A stretch of DNA of 64,000 nt from Parerythrobacter aestuarii (GTDB lineage Bacteria > Pseudomonadota > Alphaproteobacteria > Sphingomonadales > Sphingomonadaceae): the NCBI RefSeq assembly GCF_030140925.1, contig NZ_JARBWD010000001.1:1674001-1738000 (forward strand). Reading direction: 5' to 3'. Made by a program: the position numbers and the translations under genes. Each line of letters opens with the position of its first letter. The first letter of the stretch is position 1. This document shows, in pieces, positions 26,012 to 34,689 of this stretch. The notes under the pieces were generated by a model. The model did not search any database, had not been told where the DNA came from, and saw nothing but the letters and a program-made list of their open reading frames with translations.

Positions 26012-27256
26012 ATGTCCGCTCAGACGATCCTTCAAAAGCTCGAAATCCTTGCAGATGCGGCGAAATACGATGCCTCCTGCGCATCGTCAGGCACGGCGAA
26101 GAAGAACTCTCTCGGCGGGAAAGGTATCGGCTCGACAGAGGGGATGGGCATCTGCCACGCCTATGCGCCTGATGGTCGCTGCATCTCGTTGCTCAAGGTA
26201 CTGCTGAGCAATCACTGCATCTTCGACTGCCATTATTGCATCAACCGCAAGAGCAGCAATGTCCGCCGTGCGCGCTTCACGCCGCAGGAGATCGCCGACC
26301 TCACCATCAGTTGCTACAAGCGCAACTATATCGAAGGGCTGTTCCTCTCTTCCGGCATCATCAAGAGCTCCAACCACACGATGGAACAACTGGTGGAGGC
26401 AGCGCGGATCCTGCGCGAGGAGTATGATTTCCGTGGCTACATCCACCTCAAGTCGATCCCCGAGGCCGACCCGGAGTTGATCAGGCAAGCCGGGCTTTAT
26501 GCCGATCGCCTCTCCATCAATGTCGAACTGCCGACCGAGGCCGGGCTGACGCGGCTCGCGCCGGACAAGGATGCACGCCAGATCGAAGGCGCCATGGGCG
26601 GAACCAAGTCGGCGATTATCGAGGCGAAGGATGCGAGGAAGCGTTTTCGCCACGCGCCGCGCTTTGCCCCGGCCGGCCAGTCGACGCAGATGATCGTCGG
26701 GGCGGACGGGGCGAGCGATGCCGATATCGTCGGCAAGGCGAGTGGGCTCTACGGCACCTTCGGGCTGCGGCGGGTCTATTACAGTGCTTTCAGCCCGATC
26801 CCTGATGCCAGCGCGGTACTGCCCCTCAAGCGTCCGCCGCTGGTGCGCGAACACCGGCTTTACCAGTCGGACTGGCTGATGCGCTTCTATGGCTACCAGC
26901 CCGGCGAGATCGTGCAGGCGGCGGAGGCCGACGGGATGCTGCCGCTCGATATCGACCCCAAGCTGGCCTGGGCGATCAAGTTCCGCGAACACTTCCCGGT
27001 CGATGTCAACCGCGCGAGCCGCGAGCAATTGCTGCGCGTGCCGGGGCTGGGGACACGGGCGGTCGGCAGGATACTGATCGCGCGGCGGCACCGGACCTTG
27101 CGGCTTGAAGATGTCGCGAAGCTGACGGTTTCGCTCGCCAAGGTGCGGCCCTTCATCGTCACCTGCGACTGGCGACCGACCTTGTTGACCGACCGCGCCG
27201 ATTTGCGACGGATGCTCGCGCCGAAGCAGGAACAGCTGGAGTTGTTTGCGGCATGA
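26012..27256 (+). CDS. Radical SAM protein of the UDG-linked family (putative DNA modification/repair)
   Basis: 414 residues. The radical SAM [4Fe-4S] motif is CIFDCHYC, with Cys69, Cys73 and Cys76 (CX3CX2C). A C-terminal helix-hairpin-helix, VDVNRASREQLLRVPGLGTRAVGRIL, suggests DNA contact. The N-terminus contains KNSLGGKGIGSTEGMGICHAY, typical of the family seen next to UdgX-type glycosylases. Distant relationship to spore photoproduct lyase is plausible, but the reaction is unknown. The ATG at 26012 fits the family start and the LexA box; the longer open frame from 25688 would run through the promoter. It overlaps udgX by 4 bases (ATGA). Confidence 0.9.
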   Translation: MSAQTILQKLEILADAAKYDASCASSGTAKKNSLGGKGIGSTEGMGICHAYAPDGRCISLLKVLLSNHCIFDCHYCINRKSSNVRRARFTPQEIADLTISCYKRNYIEGLFLSSGIIKSSNHTMEQLVEAARILREEYDFRGYIHLKSIPEADPELIRQAGLYADRLSINVELPTEAGLTRLAPDKDARQIEGAMGGTKSAIIEAKDARKRFRHAPRFAPAGQSTQMIVGADGASDADIVGKASGLYGTFGLRRVYYSAFSPIPDASAVLPLKRPPLVREHRLYQSDWLMRFYGYQPGEIVQAAEADGMLPLDIDPKLAWAIKFREHFPVDVNRASREQLLRVPGLGTRAVGRILIARRHRTLRLEDVAKLTVSLAKVRPFIVTCDWRPTLLTDRADLRRMLAPKQEQLELFAA

Positions 27257-28698
27257 CCGCCCTAAACGCTCTTGGGCAAAACGTCCGCCTCGGCGCCTAT
27301 TACGCGGTCAACCTGCCGCGGCCCGACGACTTTACCTTCTGGCGCGAGCGGGCGCGGCAGCTGGTGCAGAGCGATGTCCCTCCTGACCGGGTGGCATGGA
27401 CCCTGCCGGGTGGTCCGGGCGACTTGTTCACCGGTGGAGATACGCGGCTGCCGGTCCCGCCTGCCGATGCCCGGCCGATCCGGGCCAGCAAGCGTTTCCT
27501 GCAGCTGGCACGCAATGCCGCGCTGCATTCGGACCCGGAGCGGTTCGCGCTGCTCTATCGGCTCGTCTGGCGGCTGCAGTCGAATCCGCGGCTGATGGAG
27601 GACTCGACCGATGGCGATGTCCGCCGCGTGGAAGAACTCAACAAGGCGGTGCGGCGCGACAGCCACAAGATGCACGCATTCGTCCGCTTCCGGCAGGTGA
27701 AGGAAGAGGGTGGCGGCGAACACTATGTCGCCTGGTTCGAGCCCGAGCATCACATCCTGCGCGCCAATGCCGGGTTCTTCAAACGCCGTTTCGCCAATAT
27801 GCGCTGGTCGATCCTGACCCCGCGCGGGACGCTGCACTGGGATGGGCAGGTCATGCGCGAAGGGCCGCCCGCGCAGAAAGGCGACGCACCGCAGGGAGAT
27901 CCGGCGGAAGACCTTTGGCGGACCTATTACGCGTCGATCTTCAACCCGGCGCGGCTGAAGGTCGGGGCGATGCTCTCCGAAATGCCCAAGAAGTACTGGA
28001 AGAACCTGCCCGAAGCGTCGCTGATCCCCGAACTCATTGCCGGGGCACAATCGCGCGAGGCAGCGATGGTAGCGGCGGGCGCACGCGATGTGGTGGAACG
28101 GCCCGACAATCTCAAAGCCATCGATCGCGCGATCCACCAGTGCCGCCAGTGCGATATCGGCTGTCTCGATAATCAGGCGGTGATGGGCGAGGGGCCTCAT
28201 GACGCCACTTTGATGATCGTCGGTGAGCAACCGGGGGAGCAGGAGGATCGCGCCGGCCGGCCTTTCGTCGGGCCGACCGGGCAACTGCTTGATCGCTACC
28301 TCGAGCAAGCCGGGATCGAACGGCGCAGCGCCTATGTCACCAATGCAGTGAAGCACTTCAAGTTCACGATGCGCGGCAAGCGTCGCCTGCACCAGTCGCC
28401 GACGGCCAAGGAGATCGATACCTGCCGCTGGTGGCTGGAAAGCGAGCGCGCTTTGGTGCAGCCGAGGATCGTGCTGGCGCTGGGAGCGAGCGCAGCGCGC
28501 GGGATGCTGGGCAAGACTGTCAGCATGGCCAAGGTGCGCGGCGCCCCGATGGTGCTGGAGGACGGCAGTGAATTGTGGGTAACGGCGCACCCTTCTTACC
28601 TCCTGCGCCTCGATGGTGCGGCACAGGAGGAGCAGGCGGCGCTGTTCGCACGCGATCTCGCTGCGGTGAAGGCGCGGTTGGGGGAGTTGGGAGCGTGA
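27253..28698 (+). CDS. udgX: UdgX-type uracil-DNA-binding protein with N-terminal DUF4130
   Basis: 481 residues. The N-terminal half (about 1-250) is a DUF4130-like domain. The C-terminal half is a family 4-like UDG. Motif 1 is GEQPGEQEDRAGRPFVGPTG from residue 324; the UdgX-specific loop is KRRLH at 376-380, whose His380 corresponds to the residue that forms a covalent bond to uracil-DNA in mycobacterial UdgX. HPSYLLR follows at 446. Cys297, Cys300, Cys304 and Cys391 are candidates for the [4Fe-4S] cluster. It is translationally coupled to the radical SAM gene. The dnaE2 start follows 126 bases later. Confidence 0.92.
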   Translation: MTALNALGQNVRLGAYYAVNLPRPDDFTFWRERARQLVQSDVPPDRVAWTLPGGPGDLFTGGDTRLPVPPADARPIRASKRFLQLARNAALHSDPERFALLYRLVWRLQSNPRLMEDSTDGDVRRVEELNKAVRRDSHKMHAFVRFRQVKEEGGGEHYVAWFEPEHHILRANAGFFKRRFANMRWSILTPRGTLHWDGQVMREGPPAQKGDAPQGDPAEDLWRTYYASIFNPARLKVGAMLSEMPKKYWKNLPEASLIPELIAGAQSREAAMVAAGARDVVERPDNLKAIDRAIHQCRQCDIGCLDNQAVMGEGPHDATLMIVGEQPGEQEDRAGRPFVGPTGQLLDRYLEQAGIERRSAYVTNAVKHFKFTMRGKRRLHQSPTAKEIDTCRWWLESERALVQPRIVLALGASAARGMLGKTVSMAKVRGAPMVLEDGSELWVTAHPSYLLRLDGAAQEEQAALFARDLAAVKARLGELGA

Positions 28699-28716
28699 CG
28701 CGCTCACAAACCTTGT

Positions 28717-28803
28717 CCGTCGCCCCTGCGAAGGCAGGGGCCCATATATCCTCGCAGCAACTTGCAACCGTTATCTGGATCCCTGCCTGCGCAGGGATGA
28801 CAG
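28717..28803. repeat. Palindromic repeat element (two-arm) between udgX and dnaE2
   Basis: Two short palindromes joined by a spacer. The left arm is CCCCTGC-GAAG-GCAGGGG and the right arm TCCCTGC-CTGC-GCAGGGA, followed by TGACA. The architecture matches the element inside dnaE2 and the one between ilvN and ilvC. It fills nearly all of the 126-base gap. Confidence 0.75.
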
Positions 28804-28824
28804 CGCGCTGAGGGCCTGTCCGTC

Positions 28825-31800
28825 ATGCCCGACCAGCCCCTAACCCCCGACAAGCGCCGGATCGAGCTCGATCCCGATGCGATAGACCCACCGCCCCGTG
28901 CAACTTTCGTGGAACTGGGGCTGGTGAGTTGCTTCAGCTTCCTGCGCGGGGCGAGCGATGCAGTCGACCTGGTGATGACCGCCCACGCCCATGGCTATGA
29001 CGCGATTGGGATTGCTGACGCCAACACCATGGCGGGCGTGGTGCGGATCCATACCGAGGCGCAGACGCTCAAGCTACGCCCGGTCATCGGTACGCGGATC
29101 GAAACGGTCGAGGGACTGTCCTTCCTGGCCTATCCGAAAAACCGCGCCGCCTATGGCCGCCTGTGCCGCCTGATCAGCGCCGGTCGGATGGCGACGCTCG
29201 ATGGCGAATGGCAGGTGAAGGGCGAGTGCGACATCTCGCTCAGGATGCTGGCCGAGCATAGCGAGGATGTGCAGCTGATCCTGCTCCCGCCGGACGATCT
29301 GGAGACGGAGTTCACCATTGAAGTGGAGAGCAACGTAGTCCCCTTCCGTCACCCCGGACTTGATCCGGGGTCCCACTGCACTTCGGGCGCAGCGCAAAAG
29401 GAAGTGGGACCCCGGCTCGGGGGCCGGGGTGACGAGAGAGTTGAGTTCAAGGGCAAGTTTCCCGATCTCCTGCCCCATCTCACCCGCCAGCTACCCACGT
29501 TTCGCCACCTCGCCGCGAGCTATCTTTATCGTGGCGATGACCTTGCCCGGATCGACCGGCTCGATGCGCTCGCGAGGACCAATAGTCTGACCATTCTCGC
29601 GACAAATAACGTTCATTATCATGTGCCTGAACGGCGTCCCTTACAGGATGTCATGACCGCGATCCGCCACAAGACGACCGTCGCCAGGGCCGGACACCTG
29701 CTGCATGGCAACGCCGAGCGCTATCTCAAGCCGCCCGAGACGATGCTGCACCTGTTCGCCCGCTGGCCACACGCCATCGCCGCAGCACGCGAAGTGGCAG
29801 ATACCTGCAATTTCAGTCTCGAAGAGCTCAGATATGAATATCCGCAGGAGATCTATCCTGACGGCATGACGCCACAGCAATTCCTCGAGAAATCGGTCTG
29901 GAAAGGCTCGAAAACGCGTTATCCCAATGGCTTACCCGAGAGTGTGCGTGATACCCTGCTGCGCGAACTGGCGCTGATCGAAAAGCTCGATCTCGCGCGC
30001 TACTTCCTCACCATCAAGGATATCGTTGATTTTGCACGCGAAGGTGTCTCGCCGCCGATCCTGTGCCAGGGGCGGGGCAGTGCGGCGAACTCGGCAGTGT
30101 GCTTCGTGCTTGGGATAACCAGCGTAGACCCGGCCAGGCACCAGCTGCTGTTCGATCGCTTCATTTCAGAGGAGCGCAAGGAACCGCCCGATATCGACGT
30201 CGACTTCGAACACGAGCGGCGCGAAGAGGTTATCCAGCATATCTACAGCAAGTACGGTCGCCACCGTGCAGGGCTGTGCGCCACGGTGATCCACTATCGC
30301 CCGCGCATGGCGATCCGCGAGGTTGGCAAGGCGATGGGCCTCAGCGAGGATGTGACCAGCGCGCTGTCGCGCACCGTCTGGGGCGGGTGGGGGCGCGAGA
30401 TCGGCGAAGACCATGTCGCCGAGACCGGGATGGATGTTAGCGATCCGCAGCTGAAACGGGTTCTGACTCTCACCCGGCAAATGATTGGAATGCCGCGACA
30501 TCTATCCCAACATGTCGGCGGGTTCATCCTCACCGAAGGCGCGCTGACGGAGACCGTGCCGATCGGCAATGGCGCGATGCCCGACCGCAGCTTCATCGAA
30601 TGGGACAAGGATGACATCGAAGCGCTTGGCATCCTCAAGGTCGACGTGCTGGCGCTGGGGATGCTGACCTGCATCAGGAAATGCCTCGATCTGCTTGAAA
30701 ACCATCATGAAAGGCGGATCGAACTGGCCACAGTCCCGCGCGAAGATCCCGAGACCTATGCCATGCTGCGCAAAGGGGATTCGCTGGGGGTGTTCCAGGT
30801 CGAAAGTCGGGCGCAGATGAACATGCTGCCGCGCCTGCGCCCCCGCGAGTTCTACGACCTGGTGATCCAGGTCGCGATTGTCCGTCCCGGGCCGATCCAG
30901 GGCGACATGGTGCATCCCTATCTCAAGCGGCGGCGCGGGGCGGAAAAGGTCGTGATTCCAGCACCTTCGCCTGAGCATGGCCCGCCGGACGAGCTCTCCA
31001 GCATCCTCGGGCGCACGCTGGGCGTGCCGATCTTCCAGGAGCAGGCGATGAAGATCGCCCTCGATGCGGCAAAATTTTCCAGCCTGGAAGCCAACCGCCT
31101 GCGCAAGGCAATGGCAACCTTCCGCAGCCGCGGCATGGTCGACGAGTTGCAGGACATGATGGTCGGCCGCATGGTCACCCGTGGCTATGATCCCAACTTT
31201 GCCGAGCGCTGCTTCAACCAGATCCGTGGTTTCGGTGAATACGGCTTCCCTGAGAGCCACGCAGCGAGTTTTGCGCACCTGGTCTATGTCTCGAGCTGGC
31301 TCAAATGCCATTTCCCCGCCGCCTTCGCCTGCGCTCTGCTCAATTCGCAGCCAATGGGGTTCTACGCTCCGGCGCAGATCGTACGCGATGCGGCCGAGCA
31401 TGGCGTCACGGTGCTGCCGGCTGACGTCAATCATTCGGATTGGGACTGCACGCTGGAGCAGGTGGGTGAGGCACGCGATGCCCGCGAGGGTCGTTTCGAC
31501 CGTCACATCGCGCTGCGCCTGGGCCTACGGCAGGTCGATGGCTTGCCCGAGCATGTGGCGGCCCAGCTGATCGCAAACCGCGAAAGTCAGGGGTTTTTCG
31601 ATGACGTCATGACGTTGCGGGATCGTGCAGGCATCGGCCCGGCGCATGTCGAACGGCTCGCCAGCGCGGACTGTTTTGGATCGCTGGGTCTGTCACGACG
31701 TCAGGCGCTGTGGGATGCCCGCAGCTTGCTCGCCGGGCCCGATCTCCCGCTGTTCCGTGCGGCACAGGAGCGTGATGAAGGGGCGGAACGACGTCAGACC

Positions 31801-32454
31801 GTCTTGCCCGCGATGCCGCTGAGCGAGGAAGTGGTGGCGGATTACCAGACCATGCGGCTGAGCCTGAAGGCGCATCCCATGGCCTTCCTGCGCCCTGAAC
31901 TGGCCGAACGTGGCTTTGTGCGAGCCTGTGACCTCAGGGATCGAAAGTTCCGCAGCATGGTGCAGGTCGCCGGTGTAGTGCTGATCCGCCAGCGCCCGGG
32001 CAGCGCCAAGGGTGTCTGCTTCATCACCCTCGAAGACGAGACGGGGGTGGTAAACTTGGTCGTCTGGCCCGATCTCAAGGAGAAGCAGCGCAAGGTGGTG
32101 ATGGGTTCACGCCTGATGGAGGTGCGGGGGCGCGTGGAATATGACGACGAGGTAATCCACGTGATCGCCCATCACATGACCGATGCCACCCACCAGTTGG
32201 CGCGCCTGTCCGAAGACATGCTGCAGGCACCGCTCGCGAGAGCCGACCATGTCAACAATCCCCTTCCTGAAAAACACAATTTAGGAAAGGGTTTAGGCGC
32301 TGAAGTTGTCACGACCTACGATCCGGTCGAACCGTGGCAGGAGGGCACCGGCGCACAAAAGATCCGTCCCCGCGAACTGATCGACGAATTGCCACCGACG
32401 CGCGGTCATCCCCGCAATGCGCGAATCATTCCCAAGTCACGCGATTTTCACTGA
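28825..32454 (+). CDS. dnaE2: Error-prone DNA polymerase III alpha subunit DnaE2 (ImuC)
   Basis: 1209 residues. The PHP domain begins at VELGLVSCFSFLRGASDAVDLV. The polymerase core keeps the catalytic acids in PDIDVDFEHERREE (455-468), with later signatures GRGSAANS, GFPESHAASFAHLVYVSSWLK and a C-terminal OB fold (VQVAGVVLIRQRPGSAKGVCFITLEDETG). DnaE2 performs lesion bypass with ImuA and ImuB after SOS induction. Residues about 175-204 are a translated palindromic repeat inserted within the PHP region, which helps explain its large size. dnaE2 usually follows imuB directly; here it follows udgX. Confidence 0.95.
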   Translation: MPDQPLTPDKRRIELDPDAIDPPPRATFVELGLVSCFSFLRGASDAVDLVMTAHAHGYDAIGIADANTMAGVVRIHTEAQTLKLRPVIGTRIETVEGLSFLAYPKNRAAYGRLCRLISAGRMATLDGEWQVKGECDISLRMLAEHSEDVQLILLPPDDLETEFTIEVESNVVPFRHPGLDPGSHCTSGAAQKEVGPRLGGRGDERVEFKGKFPDLLPHLTRQLPTFRHLAASYLYRGDDLARIDRLDALARTNSLTILATNNVHYHVPERRPLQDVMTAIRHKTTVARAGHLLHGNAERYLKPPETMLHLFARWPHAIAAAREVADTCNFSLEELRYEYPQEIYPDGMTPQQFLEKSVWKGSKTRYPNGLPESVRDTLLRELALIEKLDLARYFLTIKDIVDFAREGVSPPILCQGRGSAANSAVCFVLGITSVDPARHQLLFDRFISEERKEPPDIDVDFEHERREEVIQHIYSKYGRHRAGLCATVIHYRPRMAIREVGKAMGLSEDVTSALSRTVWGGWGREIGEDHVAETGMDVSDPQLKRVLTLTRQMIGMPRHLSQHVGGFILTEGALTETVPIGNGAMPDRSFIEWDKDDIEALGILKVDVLALGMLTCIRKCLDLLENHHERRIELATVPREDPETYAMLRKGDSLGVFQVESRAQMNMLPRLRPREFYDLVIQVAIVRPGPIQGDMVHPYLKRRRGAEKVVIPAPSPEHGPPDELSSILGRTLGVPIFQEQAMKIALDAAKFSSLEANRLRKAMATFRSRGMVDELQDMMVGRMVTRGYDPNFAERCFNQIRGFGEYGFPESHAASFAHLVYVSSWLKCHFPAAFACALLNSQPMGFYAPAQIVRDAAEHGVTVLPADVNHSDWDCTLEQVGEARDAREGRFDRHIALRLGLRQVDGLPEHVAAQLIANRESQGFFDDVMTLRDRAGIGPAHVERLASADCFGSLGLSRRQALWDARSLLAGPDLPLFRAAQERDEGAERRQTVLPAMPLSEEVVADYQTMRLSLKAHPMAFLRPELAERGFVRACDLRDRKFRSMVQVAGVVLIRQRPGSAKGVCFITLEDETGVVNLVVWPDLKEKQRKVVMGSRLMEVRGRVEYDDEVIHVIAHHMTDATHQLARLSEDMLQAPLARADHVNNPLPEKHNLGKGLGAEVVTTYDPVEPWQEGTGAQKIRPRELIDELPPTRGHPRNARIIPKSRDFH
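29347..29434. repeat. Palindromic repeat inserted in frame within dnaE2
   Basis: Left arm palindrome CCCCGGA-CTTGA-TCCGGGG and right arm CCCCGGC-TCGGGG-GCCGGGG, with outer inverted ends CGTCACC and GGTGACG and inner matches CCCACT/AGTGGG. The reading frame of dnaE2 stays open through all 88 bases, coding for RHPGLDPGS near residues 175-183. This peptide is a typical translation of alphaproteobacterial intergenic repeats. Confidence 0.85.
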
Positions 32455-32466
32455 GGAAGGGTCGCC

Positions 32467-33165
32467 TCAGGCAGATTCGAGCGAGTAACCAGCAGAGCGC
32501 ACCGTACGGATCGGGTCGTCTGCCCCGGGCACCTCAATTGCCTTGCGCAGGCGGCGGATATGCACATCGACCGTGCGCAGCTCGATATCGCTGCCGGTAC
32601 CCCACACACCGTCGAGCAGCTGGTTTCGGCTGAACACGCGGCCAGGGCTCTCCATGAAGAATTTAAGCAGCCGATATTCAGTCGGGCCAAGCTGCAAGAT
32701 TTCACCCCGGCGCTTCACCTTGTGCGCAACCGGATCGAGATGAATGTCGCCGACCTGGATGGTCTCGCCAGCGAGCGCCGGGCGAATGCGCCGCATGACG
32801 GCGGCAACGCGGGCCAGCAGTTCACGCGGGCTGAAAGGCTTGGTGACATAGTCGTCAGCCCCGGTATCGAGCCCTCGAATGCGGTCATCCTCGGCCTCGC
32901 GCGCGGTCAACATGATGATCGGGACATGGGCGGTCGCCTTGTCGCGCCGCAGGCGCCGGCAGACCTCAATGCCGCTGGTTCCTTCGATCATCCAGTCGAG
33001 CAGGATCAGGTCCGGCACATCCTCGCTGGCAAGCAGCAAGGCCTCATCACCGTCACCAGTGACGCGGACCTGGTAGCCTTCGTTGGTGAATCGATATTCC
33101 AGCAGCTCCGAAAGAGCAGGATCATCCTCCACCAGGAGGAGTTTGGCTGACGGCACTTCTACCAC
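32467..33165 (-). CDS. phoB: Phosphate regulon response regulator PhoB
   Basis: A 232-residue OmpR-type regulator. The receiver domain has the acidic pair EDD near residue 13, the phospho-acceptor Asp in LILLDWM and KPF near residue 110. The C-terminal winged helix contains LGPTEYRLLKFFMESPGRVFSRNQLLDGVWG and TVDVHIRRLRKAI. It binds Pho boxes under phosphate starvation. It is the last gene of the pst-phoU run, 70 bases after phoU, and converges on dnaE2. Confidence 0.95.
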   Translation of the reverse strand: MVEVPSAKLLLVEDDPALSELLEYRFTNEGYQVRVTGDGDEALLLASEDVPDLILLDWMIEGTSGIEVCRRLRRDKATAHVPIIMLTAREAEDDRIRGLDTGADDYVTKPFSPRELLARVAAVMRRIRPALAGETIQVGDIHLDPVAHKVKRRGEILQLGPTEYRLLKFFMESPGRVFSRNQLLDGVWGTGSDIELRTVDVHIRRLRKAIEVPGADDPIRTVRSAGYSLESA

Positions 33166-33235
33166 CCCATGTAATTACCTTGGCGATGGCTAGTAAGGCA
33201 ATCCAGCGTCAGGATTGTTTCAACGGTGACAGTTT

Positions 33236-33904
33236 TTAGTCAGCGTCAGCCGGATAATCTCCGGTGACCGCAAAGTGCACCATTTCGGCAACATTGGTCG
33301 CATGGTCGCCGATCCGCTCGATATTGCGTGCGATAAAGAGCAGCTGTGCGGCGCTGGAGATCGTCGCAGGATTTTCCACCATGTGACTGACAAGGTTGCG
33401 GAAAATGCTGTTGTAAAAGGCATCGACCTTCTCGTCGGTGGCAATTACCTCGAGCGCCAGTGCCGCATCACGCGCGGAATAGGCAGTCAGTACGTCATGA
33501 ACCATTTCAGCGGCAATATCGGCCATGGCCGGCAGCAAGGTAAGCGGCTCGAACCGATCATGACCTTCAATCCGGCCGACCCGCTTGGCGATGTTCTTGG
33601 AATAGTCGCCAATCCGCTCGACAACGCCGGCGATCTTCAAGGCAGCGATGACCTCACGCAGGTCGTCGGCCATTGGCGCACGCAAGGCGATGATCCGCAC
33701 CGCCAGCTTGTCGACTTCGGATTCGAGTGCATCGATTTCCTTGTCGCCTTGCACGACCTTGGCTGCACGCTCTTCGTCGCCCTTGACCAGCGCCGCGAGG
33801 GACTCCTGCAAAGCGACCTCGGCTAGCCCACCCATCTCTGCGATCAACCCGCGCAGGCGGGTGATGTCCTCATCAAAGGCTTTTACTGTGTGTTCCTGGC
33901 TCAT
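33236..33904 (-). CDS. phoU: Phosphate signalling protein PhoU
   Basis: A 222-residue all-helical protein with two repeated three-helix bundles. The repeats are marked by [28 protein letters not shown] and [23 protein letters not shown], each carrying the acidic ExxxD-type metal-binding helix typical of PhoU. It links the PstSCAB transporter to the kinase PhoR and keeps PhoR quiet when phosphate is plentiful. Its start overlaps the pstB stop by 4 bases. Confidence 0.95.
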   Translation of the reverse strand: MSQEHTVKAFDEDITRLRGLIAEMGGLAEVALQESLAALVKGDEERAAKVVQGDKEIDALESEVDKLAVRIIALRAPMADDLREVIAALKIAGVVERIGDYSKNIAKRVGRIEGHDRFEPLTLLPAMADIAAEMVHDVLTAYSARDAALALEVIATDEKVDAFYNSIFRNLVSHMVENPATISSAAQLLFIARNIERIGDHATNVAEMVHFAVTGDYPADAD

Positions 33905-34689
33905 CCGTATCGTCCGGTAATGTAGTCTTTTGTACGCTCTTCCAGAGGATTGGTGAAGATTTCTTCGGTGGGGCCATATTCGACCATTTCACCAAGGTGG
34001 AAGAAGGCCGTGCGCTGCGAAACGCGGGCGGCCTGCTGCATGGAGTGTGTGACGATCACAATGGCATAGTTGCCCTGTAATTCGTCGATCAATTCTTCGA
34101 TCTTCGCTGTCGCTATCGGATCGAGCGCAGAGCATGGCTCGTCCATGAGGATCACCTCTGGATCGACTGCAATGGCTCGGGCGATGCAAAGGCGCTGTTG
34201 CTGCCCGCCGGAAAGAGCCGTGCCTGACTCCTGAAGGCGATCCTTCACTTCGTTCCAAAGGCCTGCACGCTGGAGCGAGCGTTCCACGATACCGTCGAGC
34301 TCGGTCTTGTCATTGGCAAGGCCATGGATGGTCGGGCCATAGGCGATGTTGTCATAGATCGACTTGGGGAAGGGGTTGGGCTTCTGGAAAACCATCCCTA
34401 CTCGTGCCCGCAGCTGCACGACATCCATGCTGCTGCCGTAAATGTCCTCGCCATCGAGTTCGATGGTTCCTTCGACGCGAGCGGTGGGAATGGTGTCGTT
34501 CATACGGTTAAGGACGCGCAGGAAAGTCGACTTGCCGCAGCCCGACGGGCCGATGAATGCCGTCACGAACTGGGCCGGGATCCCGATGGATACATCGTTG
34601 ATCGCGCGTTTGTCGCCATAATAGACCGAGACATTGCTTGCCCGCATTTTCGGGTTCGTCGGCTGTTCCATGTCGTGGATGATGGTCAC
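33901..34689 (-). CDS. pstB: Phosphate ABC transporter ATP-binding protein PstB
   Basis: A 262-residue ABC ATPase. It has Walker [10 protein letters not shown] near residue 51, the signature [16 protein letters not shown], Walker [14 protein letters not shown] and the switch His in IVTHSM. It energises phosphate uptake at the inner membrane through PstC and PstA. Four-base overlaps join it to pstA upstream and phoU downstream. Confidence 0.97.
   Translation of the reverse strand: MTIIHDMEQPTNPKMRASNVSVYYGDKRAINDVSIGIPAQFVTAFIGPSGCGKSTFLRVLNRMNDTIPTARVEGTIELDGEDIYGSSMDVVQLRARVGMVFQKPNPFPKSIYDNIAYGPTIHGLANDKTELDGIVERSLQRAGLWNEVKDRLQESGTALSGGQQQRLCIARAIAVDPEVILMDEPCSALDPIATAKIEELIDELQGNYAIVIVTHSMQQAARVSQRTAFFHLGEMVEYGPTEEIFTNPLEERTKDYITGRYG

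Noticed and set aside
27262-28767. A 501-residue open frame on the minus strand opposite udgX
   Set aside because: It mirrors a confident UdgX gene in high-GC sequence; no family motifs and no ribosome site.
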